A program made the translations under genes and the position numbers. The notes under the pieces were generated by a model that worked only from the letters and a program-made list of their open reading frames with translations, made no database searches and was not told where the DNA came from. Below, in pieces: positions 32,096 through 42,870 of a stretch of DNA of 43,500 nucleotides. Origin of the DNA: Symbiodinium natans (taxonomy: Eukaryota > Sar > Dinophyceae > Suessiales > Symbiodiniaceae); NCBI GenBank assembly GCA_905221605.1, contig CAJNDS010002067.1, positions 528,895 through 572,394 of the forward strand. The letters run 5' to 3'. Numbering within the stretch: the first letter of the stretch is position 1; each line of letters begins with the position of its first letter.

Positions 32096-33110
32096 CGGTT
32101 TGAAATACAGGGAATGCAACGATCTACACATTCATATGCTCCACATGCTCCGGTCTAGCAAGACCTGCATGCCTTGTCATGCACAAGGAGCTGATGTACA
32201 TGAGGCACTGTCAAACCGTGCAGTGCGCATCGAGAACCTTGTGAACCAGGGCCCAACTTGTAGCGGTTTGTCTCGCAAACCGCAGAGTTCCGCCGATTGG
32301 AGAAAAGTAATGAAAATAAAACACGCACGCTGCCGCCGCTTATCGTGACTGTGGGAAGTTCAAATTCATGGGCCTTCTCGTTCGAGTGGATTAGGCTCTC
32401 TTCCTTTTCACTCCCAGGCCCAGGCCAGCCAGAGGCCCAAACCAAAGGTCTAGGCCAGAGAGGCCCAACTGGCATGGCTGCTGGGCCCTGGCTGGGTGTG
32501 TTGAATGGACTTCGAAAAGCGTCGAAGGTCTTCTTTTATTTTACTCTTGTTTTTCAGCAAAATGAGTGGATAAGATGTTTGGGATTTGGGGCTTCTGTGT
32601 GGAAACTGCTGCAAACTAGGTGGATGTAGTATCCGTAGAGAAGGTGGCGCTAGAGCACCAAGCACGGCGCCTAGGTAACCCTCCCGCGAAGATGTTCGAC
32701 CGGGGTATCAGGGGTGGCCCCTACGGCCACCTATTTTCTCGTTGTTCTCGTAATTCTCGCAATCATCTAAGGTTCCAAGTATGGGCCTCTTCTATACACT
32801 ATACATACAAAAAAGGGCCCGTACTTCGGATCCCTGGGACCATACTTGGGGCCCATGGTTCCAACCTTAGAAATCAAGCTTCAGTCTAGCGAGACAACGC
32901 CAGTTTTTCTTGACAAGGCTGTATCGCACCCGAAAAAGAAGCTCGCAGCAATCGAAAGCAGACAAGGCATGCCCACTCACGCCACAAATCGCCACAAGGT
33001 CGCAGCAGCACCCAGCTTCTCAGCTTCCCCATCTACCAGACACGGGCTGAGCTTAGCGTTGGTATTCGTTGGAGTTTTCCTTGCCTGCATGTACATGTCC
33101 TGTGGTCATT
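32096..33110. other. no clear gene
   Basis: Apart from a possible basic segment at about 32925-33020 (KKKLAAIESRQG in one + frame), I see no exon. The sequence has no long repeats. Overlapping frames on both strands are short and mixed. Confidence 0.4.
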
Positions 33111-33116
33111 TGCCAG

Positions 33117-34279
33117 GCTGGCGGTTCGCAGGATCAAAGCATGCCAGCTCGTGCCCCTGTGCCTTCTTCGAAGCCGCCTGCACCGTTTGCTGCTGCACAG
33201 GCCTCACAACGAGTCACAACGCGGAATCAGTTGTGCATGTGCATGGGCGAGTGAGTGAATTAGCGAGAAAGTGCTGGCATCCGCTGTGCAGGCTGGCCAA
33301 GTTACTACCAATAGCTTCATAGGCACCTGCCCCAGTCACAATTACTGGCGTTGCCTCGGCGGTTCTTCTTCTTCTTCTTCTACTTCTTCTTCTTCTTCCT
33401 ATTCTTGTTCTTTTTCGTTTTTCTCTTCAGCCAGTTTGGTGAGTTAGTGCTCGTGGCCAACAGAACTAGCAGAAACGCAACTGTTGCTGCGGCATGATGA
33501 ACTTGGCCCAGCAAGCGGTGGACTTCCTGTCTTTGTCTTGGGTGCATCTTCCATGACACAATCAATGTCTTGCAACATCTCGGCGGATGCAGCGCCATGG
33601 ATACTGTCCATGCAGAAGTTGCAGGATTACCGGACCTGCGCGGCTCTCCAAAACTATTCGCCCAAACCTCCAGCGAAGCCTCCAAGCTGCCTAGTCAATG
33701 TCAACCCGCGACTTCAGTTGACTGTATTTGTGCACACATTTCGACTTGTGCGGGATTCAACTTCTGGACTTCTGGACTCTGTCGTGATGCTCCTGTCTCT
33801 CATACTCCTATCTTTTCTCGTCCTGTCTGTGTTCTTCGAGGCTGTGTGTGCTGAGTAGGTTTGCCTGCATCAGAGCTACATGTGCTGCTTGTGTCGTCTG
33901 CAGCTTGCAGCAGAGTTGCCATTGGTCAGCTGTGTGGCCAGGCACAAGGGGAAGTTGGAAAGGCGATGTGTCTCGGGCGTATTCTGAGCACTGTGGCAAA
34001 AACACTTGTTGCGCTTATGAGGGGCGAATGGCTCGAATGGGTCGGTACAAGGTGTTGCAACATCATGCCACTGAGGGCAGCCATCCCAGTACTGGCAGAC
34101 AACACTCCGGCAAGGACGGGCCGGCTCATGTCAGCGTCACGCAATTTGCAGATTTTTCAGGGCTGACGCAGGAGAATGCGGCGAATGGCTCCATGGGCTT
34201 CAATTTACCACCCCTGAGGACGCCATGTGCTGTGAGCCAGAATTCAGTTTCTGAGCATGGGCACGTCCTGCAGGGGTGA
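33117..34279 (+). CDS. possible multi-exon gene, Pro/Gln/Ser-rich, unknown
   Basis: AG|G-bounded + strand segments are: 33117-33200 (GGSQDQSMPARAPVPSSKPP, then FAAAQ before a GC donor); 33292 to about 33335 (AGQVTTNSFIGTCPS, in phase); about 33600-33720 (KLQDYRTCAALQNYSPKPPA, then KPPSCLVN); about 34060-34279 (HSGKDGPAHVSVTQFADFSG, then a stop at 34277-34279). They are low-complexity but natural, like disordered tails. They could be far 3' exons of the kinase gene or a separate gene. A CTT microsatellite at 33358-33420 lies in the middle and would be intronic. No domain is recognised. Confidence 0.35.
33358..33420. repeat. CTT microsatellite
   Basis: Imperfect (TTC)n with T-rich end; read on the opposite strand it gives poly-Lys, an artefact. 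Confidence 0.85.
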
Positions 34280-34699
34280 AGGCCCAAGCTCTAGCGCGAA
34301 GAAAAGCAACTTCGGCTGGAAATCCGTTTCAGTCTTGTTTGTTCGTCTTTCCTTTTTGCATCGGGTAGCTACGGCCCTGCAATCGTGCAACTGGTTTGCC
34401 AGCACTTCAGAACCAAGGTTCGCAATAATCACCAGCGGCGGGAAAACCATTATACCAAAATCACGTTTATGTGTAGAACACATGTGTTCGAAGTGACAAC
34501 TCTAGCGAGTTCTCTGTTTATGCCGCTTCAACGTGGCCATTAGGTGCCCGAACTTCCTGCCGCTCGACCATGACATGTTGACTGGGGATCCTTTTGCTCT
34601 CGTGCCCTACAAATCATTGTCGACATGTCGTTCGCCTCTTTCTGTAGGCTTCGAAGGTGTTCTGTCACACCCGCTCATTTCCTAATCAACCGATCCAAC

Positions 34700-34734
34700 C
34701 CCGACCGAGAGCGAGAGGCAGAGAGCGAGCGACC

Positions 34735-34765
<31 letters not shown>

Positions 34766-34980
34766 ATGTGTGGAGAAAGAGAGAGAGCGAAGAGAGGTGT
34801 GAAGAGAGAGAGAGAGAGAGAGAGACCCACTTGGCCGTCGCGGCCAGGTCTCTCCCACCGGGGGGCGCCCTAAAGTGCGCATAAGAAGAAGAAGAAGCAG
34901 AAGAAGCAGAAGAAGAAGAAGAAGAAGAAGAAGAAGGAGAGAGAGAGAGAGAAGGAGAGGGACAGAGAAAATGGAGAGAG
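34700..34980. repeat. GA and GAA microsatellites flanking a G/C hairpin
   Basis: (GA)n at 34735-34761 and 34806-34824 and (GAA)n/(GA)n at 34885-34955 flank a G/C-rich segment (34828-34882). That segment contains GGCCAGGTCTCTCCC, CGGGGGGCGCC and AAGTGCGCATAAGAAGAAG. The same order (hairpin, AAGTG.GCA, then AGA array) occurs at 14380-14430. Frames giving Arg/Glu or Leu/Ser runs are artefacts. Confidence 0.85.
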
Positions 34981-35554
34981 GGGCAGCATGTTCGAAGACA
35001 AGAACGTGAAGCACCCTTGAAGACCCTTGAACGATGGGAGCACAATCAGAAGGGGGACGAGAAAGCCTTTCCGTCATGACCCACTAATCCCCAGTGGCCG
35101 GAACGTTACCCTCATCCACTCGGAACCTCATATTTAAGAGCCACCTCCACGCATATCTGAAGTGGTTCTGTCAGTCTTCGGAGATCACGCACCACCCCCA
35201 CCCCGAAGCTGCCAGCCTGCAGCGAGGGGAATTTAAGCAGGACTGGAGAACTAACTTTCCGTAGCTCCCGTTATCATGTGGATTAACAAGCTGTCTGCGC
35301 ACTGCATCCATGATCATCCATGTCGTCCTGCAACCTCTGTCAGCCCTCGTCCAATCAGTAGTGCAGTTCGGTCGGGCCAGATAGGAGTGCACGTTTTTGG
35401 CCAAGGCATATTTTACCCACCGCTTCCCGCAAGCTGTCTGCGCACCCTGACATTTGTTCTGCCCGCTTGCAGTACCCCGCCGCTACTTGGGAAGCGATAT
35501 TCACCACCATAATGTGAAAAGGGGGAGTGTGCTTCGACAGCCACCCCGTGACAA

Positions 35555-35660
35555 CCATTGGGGGCAGCATTACAGACAGGAGCTTCGGACGTGCGCACCC
35601 TCCGGGGCAGCTCCCTTTCGGGGGGCTACGCGTACGGAGCGAGGGAGGGAGGTATCTTCC
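35555..35660. repeat. dispersed G/C hairpin element, copy at 35.6 kb
   Basis: The segment contains GCATTACAGAC, then GGACGTGCGCACCC, then CAGCTCCCTTTCGGGGGGCTA and a purine-rich GAGGGAGGGAGG end. A second copy at about 13410-13500 has GCATCACAGAC, GGGACGTGCGCACCCC, ACAGCTCCCCTTCCGGGGGG and an (AG)n end in the same order and spacing. The AGCTCCC/GGGGGGCT arms can form a stem-loop. A shorter relative is at 14188-14215. Confidence 0.65.
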
Positions 35661-35688
35661 ACAGCTCAGTTGAGCTTCCCCATGGCGG

Positions 35689-36006
35689 TTAAGCTAGCAC
35701 ACTGAGCACACTGGCCCCCAGTTCCGCAGCGGTCTCTGCCGGCAGCGGTTTGGCTGTACTGAGAACTGTAGCCCTGTACCTTACATCATTGTCGGGGATT
35801 TGCAAGAACGCCCTAGTGCTCTCGAGGTCCTGTGGCTGAGACTTCCTCACGACCCACAGGATGACGTCTGCCATCAGTGCTCTCACTGTCTCCCCTTCTG
35901 CTGTCGTCCCACTCGCGGGTCTTGCGTCGCGTGGTATCCTGGCTTTTAGCTTAATGTGTGCACCCATGTTCAGCAGCCCGGGTCCAATTCGAACTCGCCC
36001 CAGCAC
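35689..36006 (-). CDS. minus-strand hypothetical ORF, 105 codons
   Basis: The minus-strand frame looks protein-like: HIKLKARIPRDARPASGTTA, then VRALMADVILWVVRKSQ and LQIPDNDVRYRATVLSTA. It has regular charge spacing unlike neighbouring frames. No family is recognised; it might be a remnant of a retroelement or of a gene on the opposite strand. No start or splice evidence is clear. Confidence 0.35.
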   Translation of the reverse strand: MLGRVRIGPGLLNMGAHIKLKARIPRDARPASGTTAEGETVRALMADVILWVVRKSQPQDLESTRAFLQIPDNDVRYRATVLSTAKPLPAETAAELGASVLSVLA

Positions 36007-36614
36007 CTCCTCTTAAGGTGGCAAATGTGCACCCTGGCCCGGCTGCTTTTGAATGTCAATGGTGGGAAGCGGGAATCTTGCTCATGCCCGGGGCGTGGTG
36101 CTTGTAGAGTCTCTTTTGCGCTGCGAGGTTTGCCGAGAAACCCGCTCAGCGTAGCTTGTGGCCAAAACCATGGTCCCCTTGTTGGATCGTGCAATTACGT
36201 CATATAGCATGCGGCAAGCCCTCCCTGACGTCCTTTAGCACTAGCGACCCTAGGGTCTCTGGAGGATGCCAGTGGGCTGTTGCGGGTACAGTATTAACTC
36301 GTCAGAGTGGGGAAGCCATGAGGCTAGCGTCATGTGCCTGCCGCACTTTTGTCGCCTTTACTCTGAACTGTGCTAATCAAGCTCGCTCTCAGCGAAGCTT
36401 GTGTCTGAGACGATGTTGGGGGGGGGGGATGGGGTTTTCAGCATGAGTTCCTCATTCTTGGTTCTAGATCTTCTCTAGAGTCGATATTTAGCAACAGGTC
36501 GGAACCTATTCGATTTTGCCAAGGCCCTGGTGCCCGCTACTTGAAGATGGCACGCTACCAGCCAGGCCTTGATCAGAGCCTGCAAAGGTAGAATCAGAGA
36601 TCACGGGCTATTGA

Positions 36615-37205
36615 ATGGAAGGTATGCAGCAGGCCCTCGTTCCTGGCCGTGCCGAGTTGCCGCAGTTACCTGCGCCACAAGCGGGGATTGGTGCATCGCT
36701 TCCACCGATTATGCGCAAAGATCCTGCCCCTGCCTTGTTCCACTGGATGCGCATGACTTTGCAGGGTCTAAGCTCGTTCCTCCTGAAAAAGCTTCATATT
36801 CATGGCTCAGGCATTGCCAGAAAGCAGTGGCAAGCAGAGTTATTTCGGGGCACATGCGGCCCGCATGCTGGGATGAGGCGCCTGATAAGGTTGGTGGAGG
36901 ATTTTGAAGGTTTGCATCCACTCCCTGAGTTGTCCCACACTGATGTTTATTACATAACAAATAATTGCTACCCCCCCTGTTATCCACCATTTTGTTGCTT
37001 TCCATGGTACCTCTACTACCTTTTGCATGTATATTTGGAAGGTTGTGACGTCATATGTGCGAGTAAAAGGATATTCGCTCACAGTATTCTCGCGTCCCCG
37101 GGGCCTACAGGACATGTCTTTTTCGCGTCACCCTGTGCGCTCGAACGCTTCCTAGTCTTATGGTTCGAGGCCTACCATCCTTCCTTTTCCATGTTCTATA
37201 CTTGA
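36615..37205 (+). CDS. hypothetical ORF, 196 codons from ATG
   Basis: An ATG at 36615 opens 196 codons. The first half is plausible protein (PQLPAPQAGIGASLPPIM, LSSFLLKKLHIHGSGIARK, MRRLIRLVEDFEGL). The second half, from about 36940, is aromatic and Cys-rich (CYPPCYPPFCCFPWYLYYLL) and may be read-through into AT-rich intron or spacer. No family is recognised. It lies directly before the telomere-like tract. Confidence 0.35.
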   Translation: MEGMQQALVPGRAELPQLPAPQAGIGASLPPIMRKDPAPALFHWMRMTLQGLSSFLLKKLHIHGSGIARKQWQAELFRGTCGPHAGMRRLIRLVEDFEGLHPLPELSHTDVYYITNNCYPPCYPPFCCFPWYLYYLLHVYLEGCDVICASKRIFAHSILASPGPTGHVFFASPCALERFLVLWFEAYHPSFSMFYT

Positions 37206-37239
37206 ATATACAATGCATGTACCCTATAAACGTACATGA

Positions 37240-38515
37240 TGTGGGTACTTCTTATGCTTTTTCTGTACATTTCCACAGGAGGCAAGCCCTACATACTAAA
37301 AACATAGGCATAACCCTATGAGATTTAAGGTTTAGGGATTTAAGCCTCAAGCCCTATATTATATGGTTAGAAGGTTCTAATCCTATGGGTTAATGCCTAA
37401 ACCTTACACCCGATAGGGCTTAAACCCAAAAGGGCTAACCCCGTCAGGCTTTAGAGAAGGTTGAACTGCCTAAACCTGAGGCTTAAATTCTAATACTTTA
37501 CATGCACTCAAGGGTTTAGGGTAATGCTGACCCTATAGGGTTAGACCCTATAGAGCTAATATTAGACATAATCTCCGAAAAGCCCTAAGGCTTTTAACCC
37601 CTAAAGGGTTTTAAGGTTTAGATGCCTAAACTTGAGGTGTAAATTCTGATATTTATGTGCATTTAACTCTCTGGCTTAGGTTTTTTGCCCAGCTCTTCAA
37701 CCCCGAATCTTTACACCTTAACCCTATAGGTTAAGGGTTTAGGTAAGGGTTTAGGGTTAAGGCTTGCATGCCCAAACCTTAAGCCCTTGCGGCTTAAACT
37801 CTATGGCTTAGGTTTAAATGCCCAGTTCTTCAACCCTGAATCTTTAAACCTTAACCCTATAGGTTAAGGGTTTCAGAAAGGACTGTTGTGAGGCGGAGTT
37901 GTTGGGTAATTAGTTTTCAGTCATTTAGTAAGGTTTAGGGGTTAGTAAACGCTTACAACTTTAAACTTATGGCCTCACAACAGTCCATTCGTAAGTGGGG
38001 ATCTTGACCATTATGTTTGGCACAGTGAGATGATGTTTTCAAAGAGTGACATGTTCATGAGTTTGGGGGGAGGGGGGGGGGGAGGGGGTCCTTGGAAGTT
38101 GGCCCATCTTGAACTAAGCCGGCAAGTAAACCTACACCCTTAACCTTAAAGCCCTGGGGTCAAGGGGGCTAAGGTTTAGAGGTTAAGGGTTCAGATTTAA
38201 GCAGGCAAAAAAGCTAAGGCCATAGAGTTTAAACCAGAAGTGTTTAAGGCTTAGGCATGTACAAGGGTTTAGGGTTAATTGCCGGCTTAGGTTAAATGCC
38301 TAAACCTTAAACCCTAAACCTTTAAACCTGAACCCTATAGGGTTTAGAGATTAAGGGTTGAGGTTTAATATCTTCACCCTGAAACAATATAGGCTTAAAA
38401 GGTTGCGGGTTGAAAGTTTAACCCTAAACCCTTTAGGCTTTCAGGCTTAGGGATTAACACCTGAAACCCTATGGCGTTTCGTGGCTTCTCTTTACAAACC
38501 CTACACCCTTAACCG
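37240..38515. repeat. degenerate telomere-like TTTAGGG/CCCTAAA tract
   Basis: About 1.25 kb is packed with TTTAGGG, TTAGGG, CCCTAAA and CCTTAAACC variants in both orientations, often joined as the palindrome CCCTATAGGG. A longer unit (CCCAG.TCTTCAACCC.GAATCTTTA.ACCTTAACCC) occurs at about 37688 and again at about 37821, a spacing of about 133 bp. There is no open frame of note. TTTAGGG is the plant/dinoflagellate-type telomere repeat, so this is an interstitial or subtelomeric relic, heavily mutated. Confidence 0.7.
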
Positions 38516-38559
38516 ATGGAGATTTTAGAGATAAGCCCTGAAAAGCCCTTAAAGAATTC

Positions 38560-39010
38560 AGGGAAGCGGAGCGGAGGGGAGCGGAGCGGAGGGGAGCGAA
38601 GCGCAGCGGGGGAGGGGGATAGCAGAAGTTGGAAGAACCCCCCTCCCCCCGCCCCCCGGAGGATTGAACTTCAAAACTCGGGACCCATTCAAGATCCCGG
38701 AGAAACTTTTCCCTGGAGCCTTGAATCTTGAATCTTGAATCCCGGAGTATTGTTCTTCAATCCGGAGTTTTGAACTTCAATACTCCGGATTCAAAATTTA
38801 AAGTTTCAAGGTTCCAGGGAAAAGTTTTCCCGGGATCTTGAATCCAGGGTCCCGAGTTTTGAAGTTCAATACCCCGGATTGAATTTCAAAACTCGGGAGC
38901 CTGGATTCAAGATCCCGGGGAAACTTTTCCCGGGAACCTTGAATCTTGAATCTTGAATCCCGGAGTTTTGAACTTCAATCCGGAGTTTTGAACTTCAATA
39001 CTCCTTGTCC
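38560..39010. repeat. GGAGC repeat and direct/inverted/direct repeat trio
   Basis: AGCGGAGCGGAGGGG repeats (38569-38605) are followed by three related copies of about 110-120 bp. Copy A (38671-38786) and copy A' (38885-39004) are in the same direction, each with TCAAAACTCGGG, ATTCAAGATCCCGG, AAACTTTTCCC, three TTGAATC units and CAATACTCC. Between them an inverted copy (about 38782-38872) carries GTTTCAAGGTTCC, AAAAGTTTTCCCGGGATCTT and CCCGAGTTTTGA. The whole can fold into alternative hairpins. Confidence 0.8.
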
Positions 39011-39484
39011 CTCATCGTGCTTGACCATTGAAGCCTTGAAATTTAAGTACACTATGCACTCTAGAAACACCAGTAACTAGACAAGATCGTCACACAATAG
39101 TATCAGAATATAACAAGACTGAAGCTTTGAAGTAACGAAGCTCTGAAGTTACCTATCCCCCCCCAAAACGGGTGGATAACGGGGGGGGGGGGGGTACCAA
39201 ATTATTACAGTACTGCAACAGCAACAAGCACGGTCAAGCCGGGAAGCCGAAAATCCGAACGAGAACACGGATACCCCCCACGCAGGGGCCCCCCCACCCT
39301 TCCCCCTCCCCGCCAGCCATCGAGCTTGCTCTCCCCACTCCCCACAGTCCACACCTCCCCACGCCCTCCCGACCGGACATTGCCACTTGCTTGTCCTTTG
39401 TTTACACCTTCCCGACGCCTTCCCCATCAAACCAGGTGCTTTCCTGTCAAGAAATTAGCTTGACGGGGAGGGCGTGGGGAGGAG

Positions 39485-40177
39485 GTGTGGACGAGGAAGG
39501 GACCGCGACATCCTTTTGACAGGGAGGGTGAAAGTTCTTCGCAAGAGCACAGACAGGCTGGAGCATGGTACTGCGGACAAACACATGCAGAGTTCACGCT
39601 TGAAAATGTCGCTGCGTACACTGCGTGTGCTGCTGCGCGTTCTGACGTTTACAGCCACGACAGTTCGGACCGCTCAGAACGGAAAGTCGCCCCGGACAGG
39701 CTGTGGAGTGCGTCAACGTCATATGTGCTGCAGATGGTACAGTTCAGTGCCTGTAAATTGGGCACTTTAACTGCCTTTCCAGTTCGTTTTCGTGGCGTGA
39801 CCCACTCTGTATGCAGAGCCCGGAGTCCCTCGTCTCACCTTGAACGCCTCACGATATCTCAAACACTGTATACATATGCATGTGCTGTCTTTTCCGAGCT
39901 GTCCCTGCATTATTTGATATCCTGCGTTTCCGCAACTCTATCTACGTTAGCGATTAAGTATGTAAAGAAAAATCATCCCGCCAGGGGACACAGCTCACAC
40001 GATCCATCATGGGCGCCCATGCCCATGCAGCATGTACAGTCATGCCGGCTGCCAGTTGAACAGCTTGTGCAGAGTTGCGAAGACGCCTGGAAGCAGGCGA
40101 ATTCAGGCGTGGTTGAAGCCAAAATTACGCTCCACAAGTGCTACCGGCTAGGGGGCGATCTCATGGAAGAAAGATGA
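39485..40177 (+). CDS. hypothetical ORF or exons, 230 codons open
   Basis: A long open + frame ends in TGA at 40175-40177. Protein-like parts are SDVYSHDSSDRSERKVAPDR and, near the end, LPVEQLVQSCEDAWKQANSG then EAKITLHKCYRLGGDLMEER. The last stretch follows a possible acceptor (CATGCAG|CAT) at about 40029. The middle is less convincing and may be intronic. No family is recognised. Just upstream are C13/G13 homopolymers (39158-39195). Confidence 0.38.
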   Translation: MWTRKGPRHPFDREGESSSQEHRQAGAWYCGQTHAEFTLENVAAYTACAAARSDVYSHDSSDRSERKVAPDRLWSASTSYVLQMVQFSACKLGTLTAFPVRFRGVTHSVCRARSPSSHLERLTISQTLYTYACAVFSELSLHYLISCVSATLSTLAIKYVKKNHPARGHSSHDPSWAPMPMQHVQSCRLPVEQLVQSCEDAWKQANSGVVEAKITLHKCYRLGGDLMEER

Positions 40178-41886
40178 TAATGAATGTTCAGAGTGTCTGA
40201 GTGCTCTGGGGCAGCTTGTCAACACAATGGCGCTGCTGGATGTAGCATGAGATGCGTACTCATCTCCGGAACTCGCATTCACAGTAGGTGGTCCCTAATG
40301 AGTCACACGCAGCAATGAAATGGCGGCAGCACGTTGCCTGATGGTTGATTTGTGGAGGCTGGATGTCGCGAAAAGCGAGCTCTGCGCAAATAAAGTTTCC
40401 TTTTGACAGGAGAGCGATATGCAGACCGGAGTGCCTCCGTCTCAACCTCGAGCTCTGATAGCAGGAGCATGGCACGAAGCAATCTACATGTAGACGTTCA
40501 TGGGGTCATGTCTGTCCTTGGTTTTTGGCTTCATTGGCTTCGTGGGTTCGTTTTATTATAAGCATTGAAAAAGTTTAGAGCTATAGTTGTCCCATGGATG
40601 CGTAACAGACTCTCGTCATGAGGCCGTGTGCCTCGTCGGGTTTATCTTGTTGAGTTGCAGTGGTTCCACGCAAACATGACGTTGCGCAAGTCATGCGCTT
40701 GTGTTCGGCCGCAAAAGAAGCGCTAGAATAACTTAGCTTCTGCAATCGGCATCTGACCGATTTGTTCAGGAGTGTGTCTTGCGCTCTGCTTCTTGGGCAC
40801 CGCTCCCAGTACATCTATTGAAAACATTCTGGCGACCCCCCTTGACAAAGTTAGGCCAGTTGGCAGGCTACCCACATTGGGTTGGATTGTTTTCCAGCAC
40901 TGGCTAGTCACGGCTAGTCGAAGGCCTCCCTTTGCCGACAAAAGGTATCCAGAGTCCAGATTCTAGATGCTTGTGTGACTTGTTGCTGCGGCAGTTGGTG
41001 GACGAGATCTAGAAGCTGACAGTTTTCTGAGGCCTTTGGCGGACATCCTTACCTGGCTTTCTTACACAGCCTGCGAGGTGAACGGCTCACTGACTTAGCC
41101 TAGCCAAGCCATGGGTCCAACTTGCATGAGTAGTAACAATCTGTGCTGGATGTGATGCCAGAGTTCGGAGCACGTTGCGGTCTTTAGAAACGGGGAGTTT
41201 AGCTACAATGCTACAAGTATTGACATTGGCGTGCAGGCGACATGCTAAAAAACGTACGAAGGTGCCGGTGCGATGTGGTGCCCCCAAGCTACCTCAGAGT
41301 TGCTCTCCTTGCTTGTCATGGCAAAATCTCGCGAGATGTTTGTGTGCTAGTTTGTGTTGCTGAATGTTGCTGTCAGGTCTTGAGGTGCGAGAGGTGGACG
41401 GGCTTAACCTAGCCAAGCTGGACGACTTGGCATGCCGCTTCAACGAGAGGTGCCCCACGGATGGGATGTCACGCGCCGGTTGTCTTGTTTTTGGATGCCA
41501 CCTGCAGGTACATTAGTGCCGGACTTCTCAAAGGAGCATTGCTTGCTGTCGTTCGGAGGGGCGAGGCTTGCCTCTTGTGCTATGTTCTAGGCTCTTGGAC
41601 CCCCCTTGACTTGTGTTCTTTGTTGTGACCCCATGCGGCGATGTGCGGCCATGGCGCCGGTGCATGTATTAACGGTGCCACTCTCCAGTGGGTTCACAAT
41701 CCAAACCCCGAGCAGCTTCCAGTTTGCCGGATCTTGCCGGCCTCATCCGGCCTCCGAGCTCCCGGGCTGATGTCAGCCTGTTCTTTCTGTTCCCTGGACG
41801 TACCTCTACATGACTCTACGATACACGTAATCTACTTATGCTCTGTGATACTCCATGTGCCAATGTTCCATTGCGAGCGCCCAGGC
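40178..41886. other. no clear gene
   Basis: Only one small candidate stands out, at about 41170-41225 on + (EHVAVFRNGEFSYNATSIDI, followed by GTGCAG|GCGACA as a GC donor). Otherwise frames are short and overlapping on both strands, and no repeat array is present. Confidence 0.4.
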
Positions 41887-42344
41887 GGACCACTAATTGA
41901 ATTTGCCCCACTTGCCCCACTTGCCCCACTTGCCCCACTTGCTTTTCCGGAAGAGCTAATTGATGTTGCCCCACTTGCCCCGCTTCGTGGCCTAGAAAGG
42001 CTAATTACGGCTAATTGGTATTGCCCCACTTGCCCCACTTGCCCCACTTGTCCGGCTTGCCTGGAGCTTGGCAGGAATGCAGGGCAAGTGGGGCAAGTGG
42101 GGTAAGTGGGGCACCCCCCACCCCTGCCAGTGGGCAGGGCAAGTGGAAGCCGGGCAAGTGGGGCAAGTGTGGCAAGCGGGGCAGGCGGGGCAAGCTGGGC
42201 AAGTGGCAGAAATTCGCTTAGCGGAAAAGACAGGGCAAGTGGGGCAAGCAGGGCAACTGGGCAAGTGGGGCAAAGGGGTTTCCCGCTAAGGAACCAAAGC
42301 ACGTGGAGCACGCGGGGCAAGTGGCAGAAATCAGTTAGCGGTCC
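41887..42344. mobile_element. foldback element with terminal inverted repeats made of TTGCCCCAC units
   Basis: The left end reads GGACCACTAATTGAATTTGC and the right end, reverse-complemented, reads GGACCGCTAACTGATTTCTG. Inside, TTGCCCCAC 9-mers fill the left half (41904-41941, 41967-41985, 42019-42050). Their reverse complement GTGGGGCAA/GGGCAAGTG fills the right half (42081-42113, 42131-42205, 42232-42275, 42316-42325). The ends' (G)CTAATTGA-type spacer recurs between left arrays (41956, 42000, 42011) and its complement (TTAGCGG/GCTAAGG) between right arrays (42216, 42284). This gives a symmetric, hairpin-forming block. No transposase is encoded, so it would be non-autonomous. I see no clear target-site duplication. 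The Gly/Pro/Cys-type frames across it are artefacts. Confidence 0.65.
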
Positions 42345-42870
42345 CCGTTTGCACGCGCACTCCAATGTTCCTCTTTGCTGCGACGCGCGGAGAAGGCGCA
42401 ACCCTCTCCCGGCATCTGCAATTAAATAAAGGATCTGCAGAGAAGACGTTGAGGGAATGTTCACGTGCCGACCGGCTGTGGGACGCATGGCTAGCGATGG
42501 CGAGCCGCTGTGACACAGCTTTTTGCTTTCTGCCTAGGACTCGATCTTCACCCCTGCCTATCTGTGTCCACGTGTTTCCGTGTGTTGACAAGCGCATGTT
42601 AGCTCGCGTTCGTTCGCACTGGTCCTGCTCCAGGTTGTGGCTCTTTGGGAGCTGGAACCTCAGAGAATGCAGACTGCTCGCCGCAAGTGCGCCGGACAAG
42701 CTGTACATGCCAGAAATGCAGACCCGTATTCCAATTATTCCAGGCTGGGTCAGTACACATCCAAGACGATCTTCAAGCTGTACTCTATTACGAAGGCGTT
42801 GGCCTGTCATCGGCTAGCTGGCATTGGTAGATGCAAAAGAAAGGCACTGTGAATTGCGAAATCTGCCCAG

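Noticed and set aside
41641-42488. ORFs of 154 and 218 codons with CPTCPTCP or GQVGQVGQ repeats
   Set aside because: They are the 9-bp TTGCCCCAC unit read in frame; both strands are equally open, and the block is better explained as a foldback repeat.
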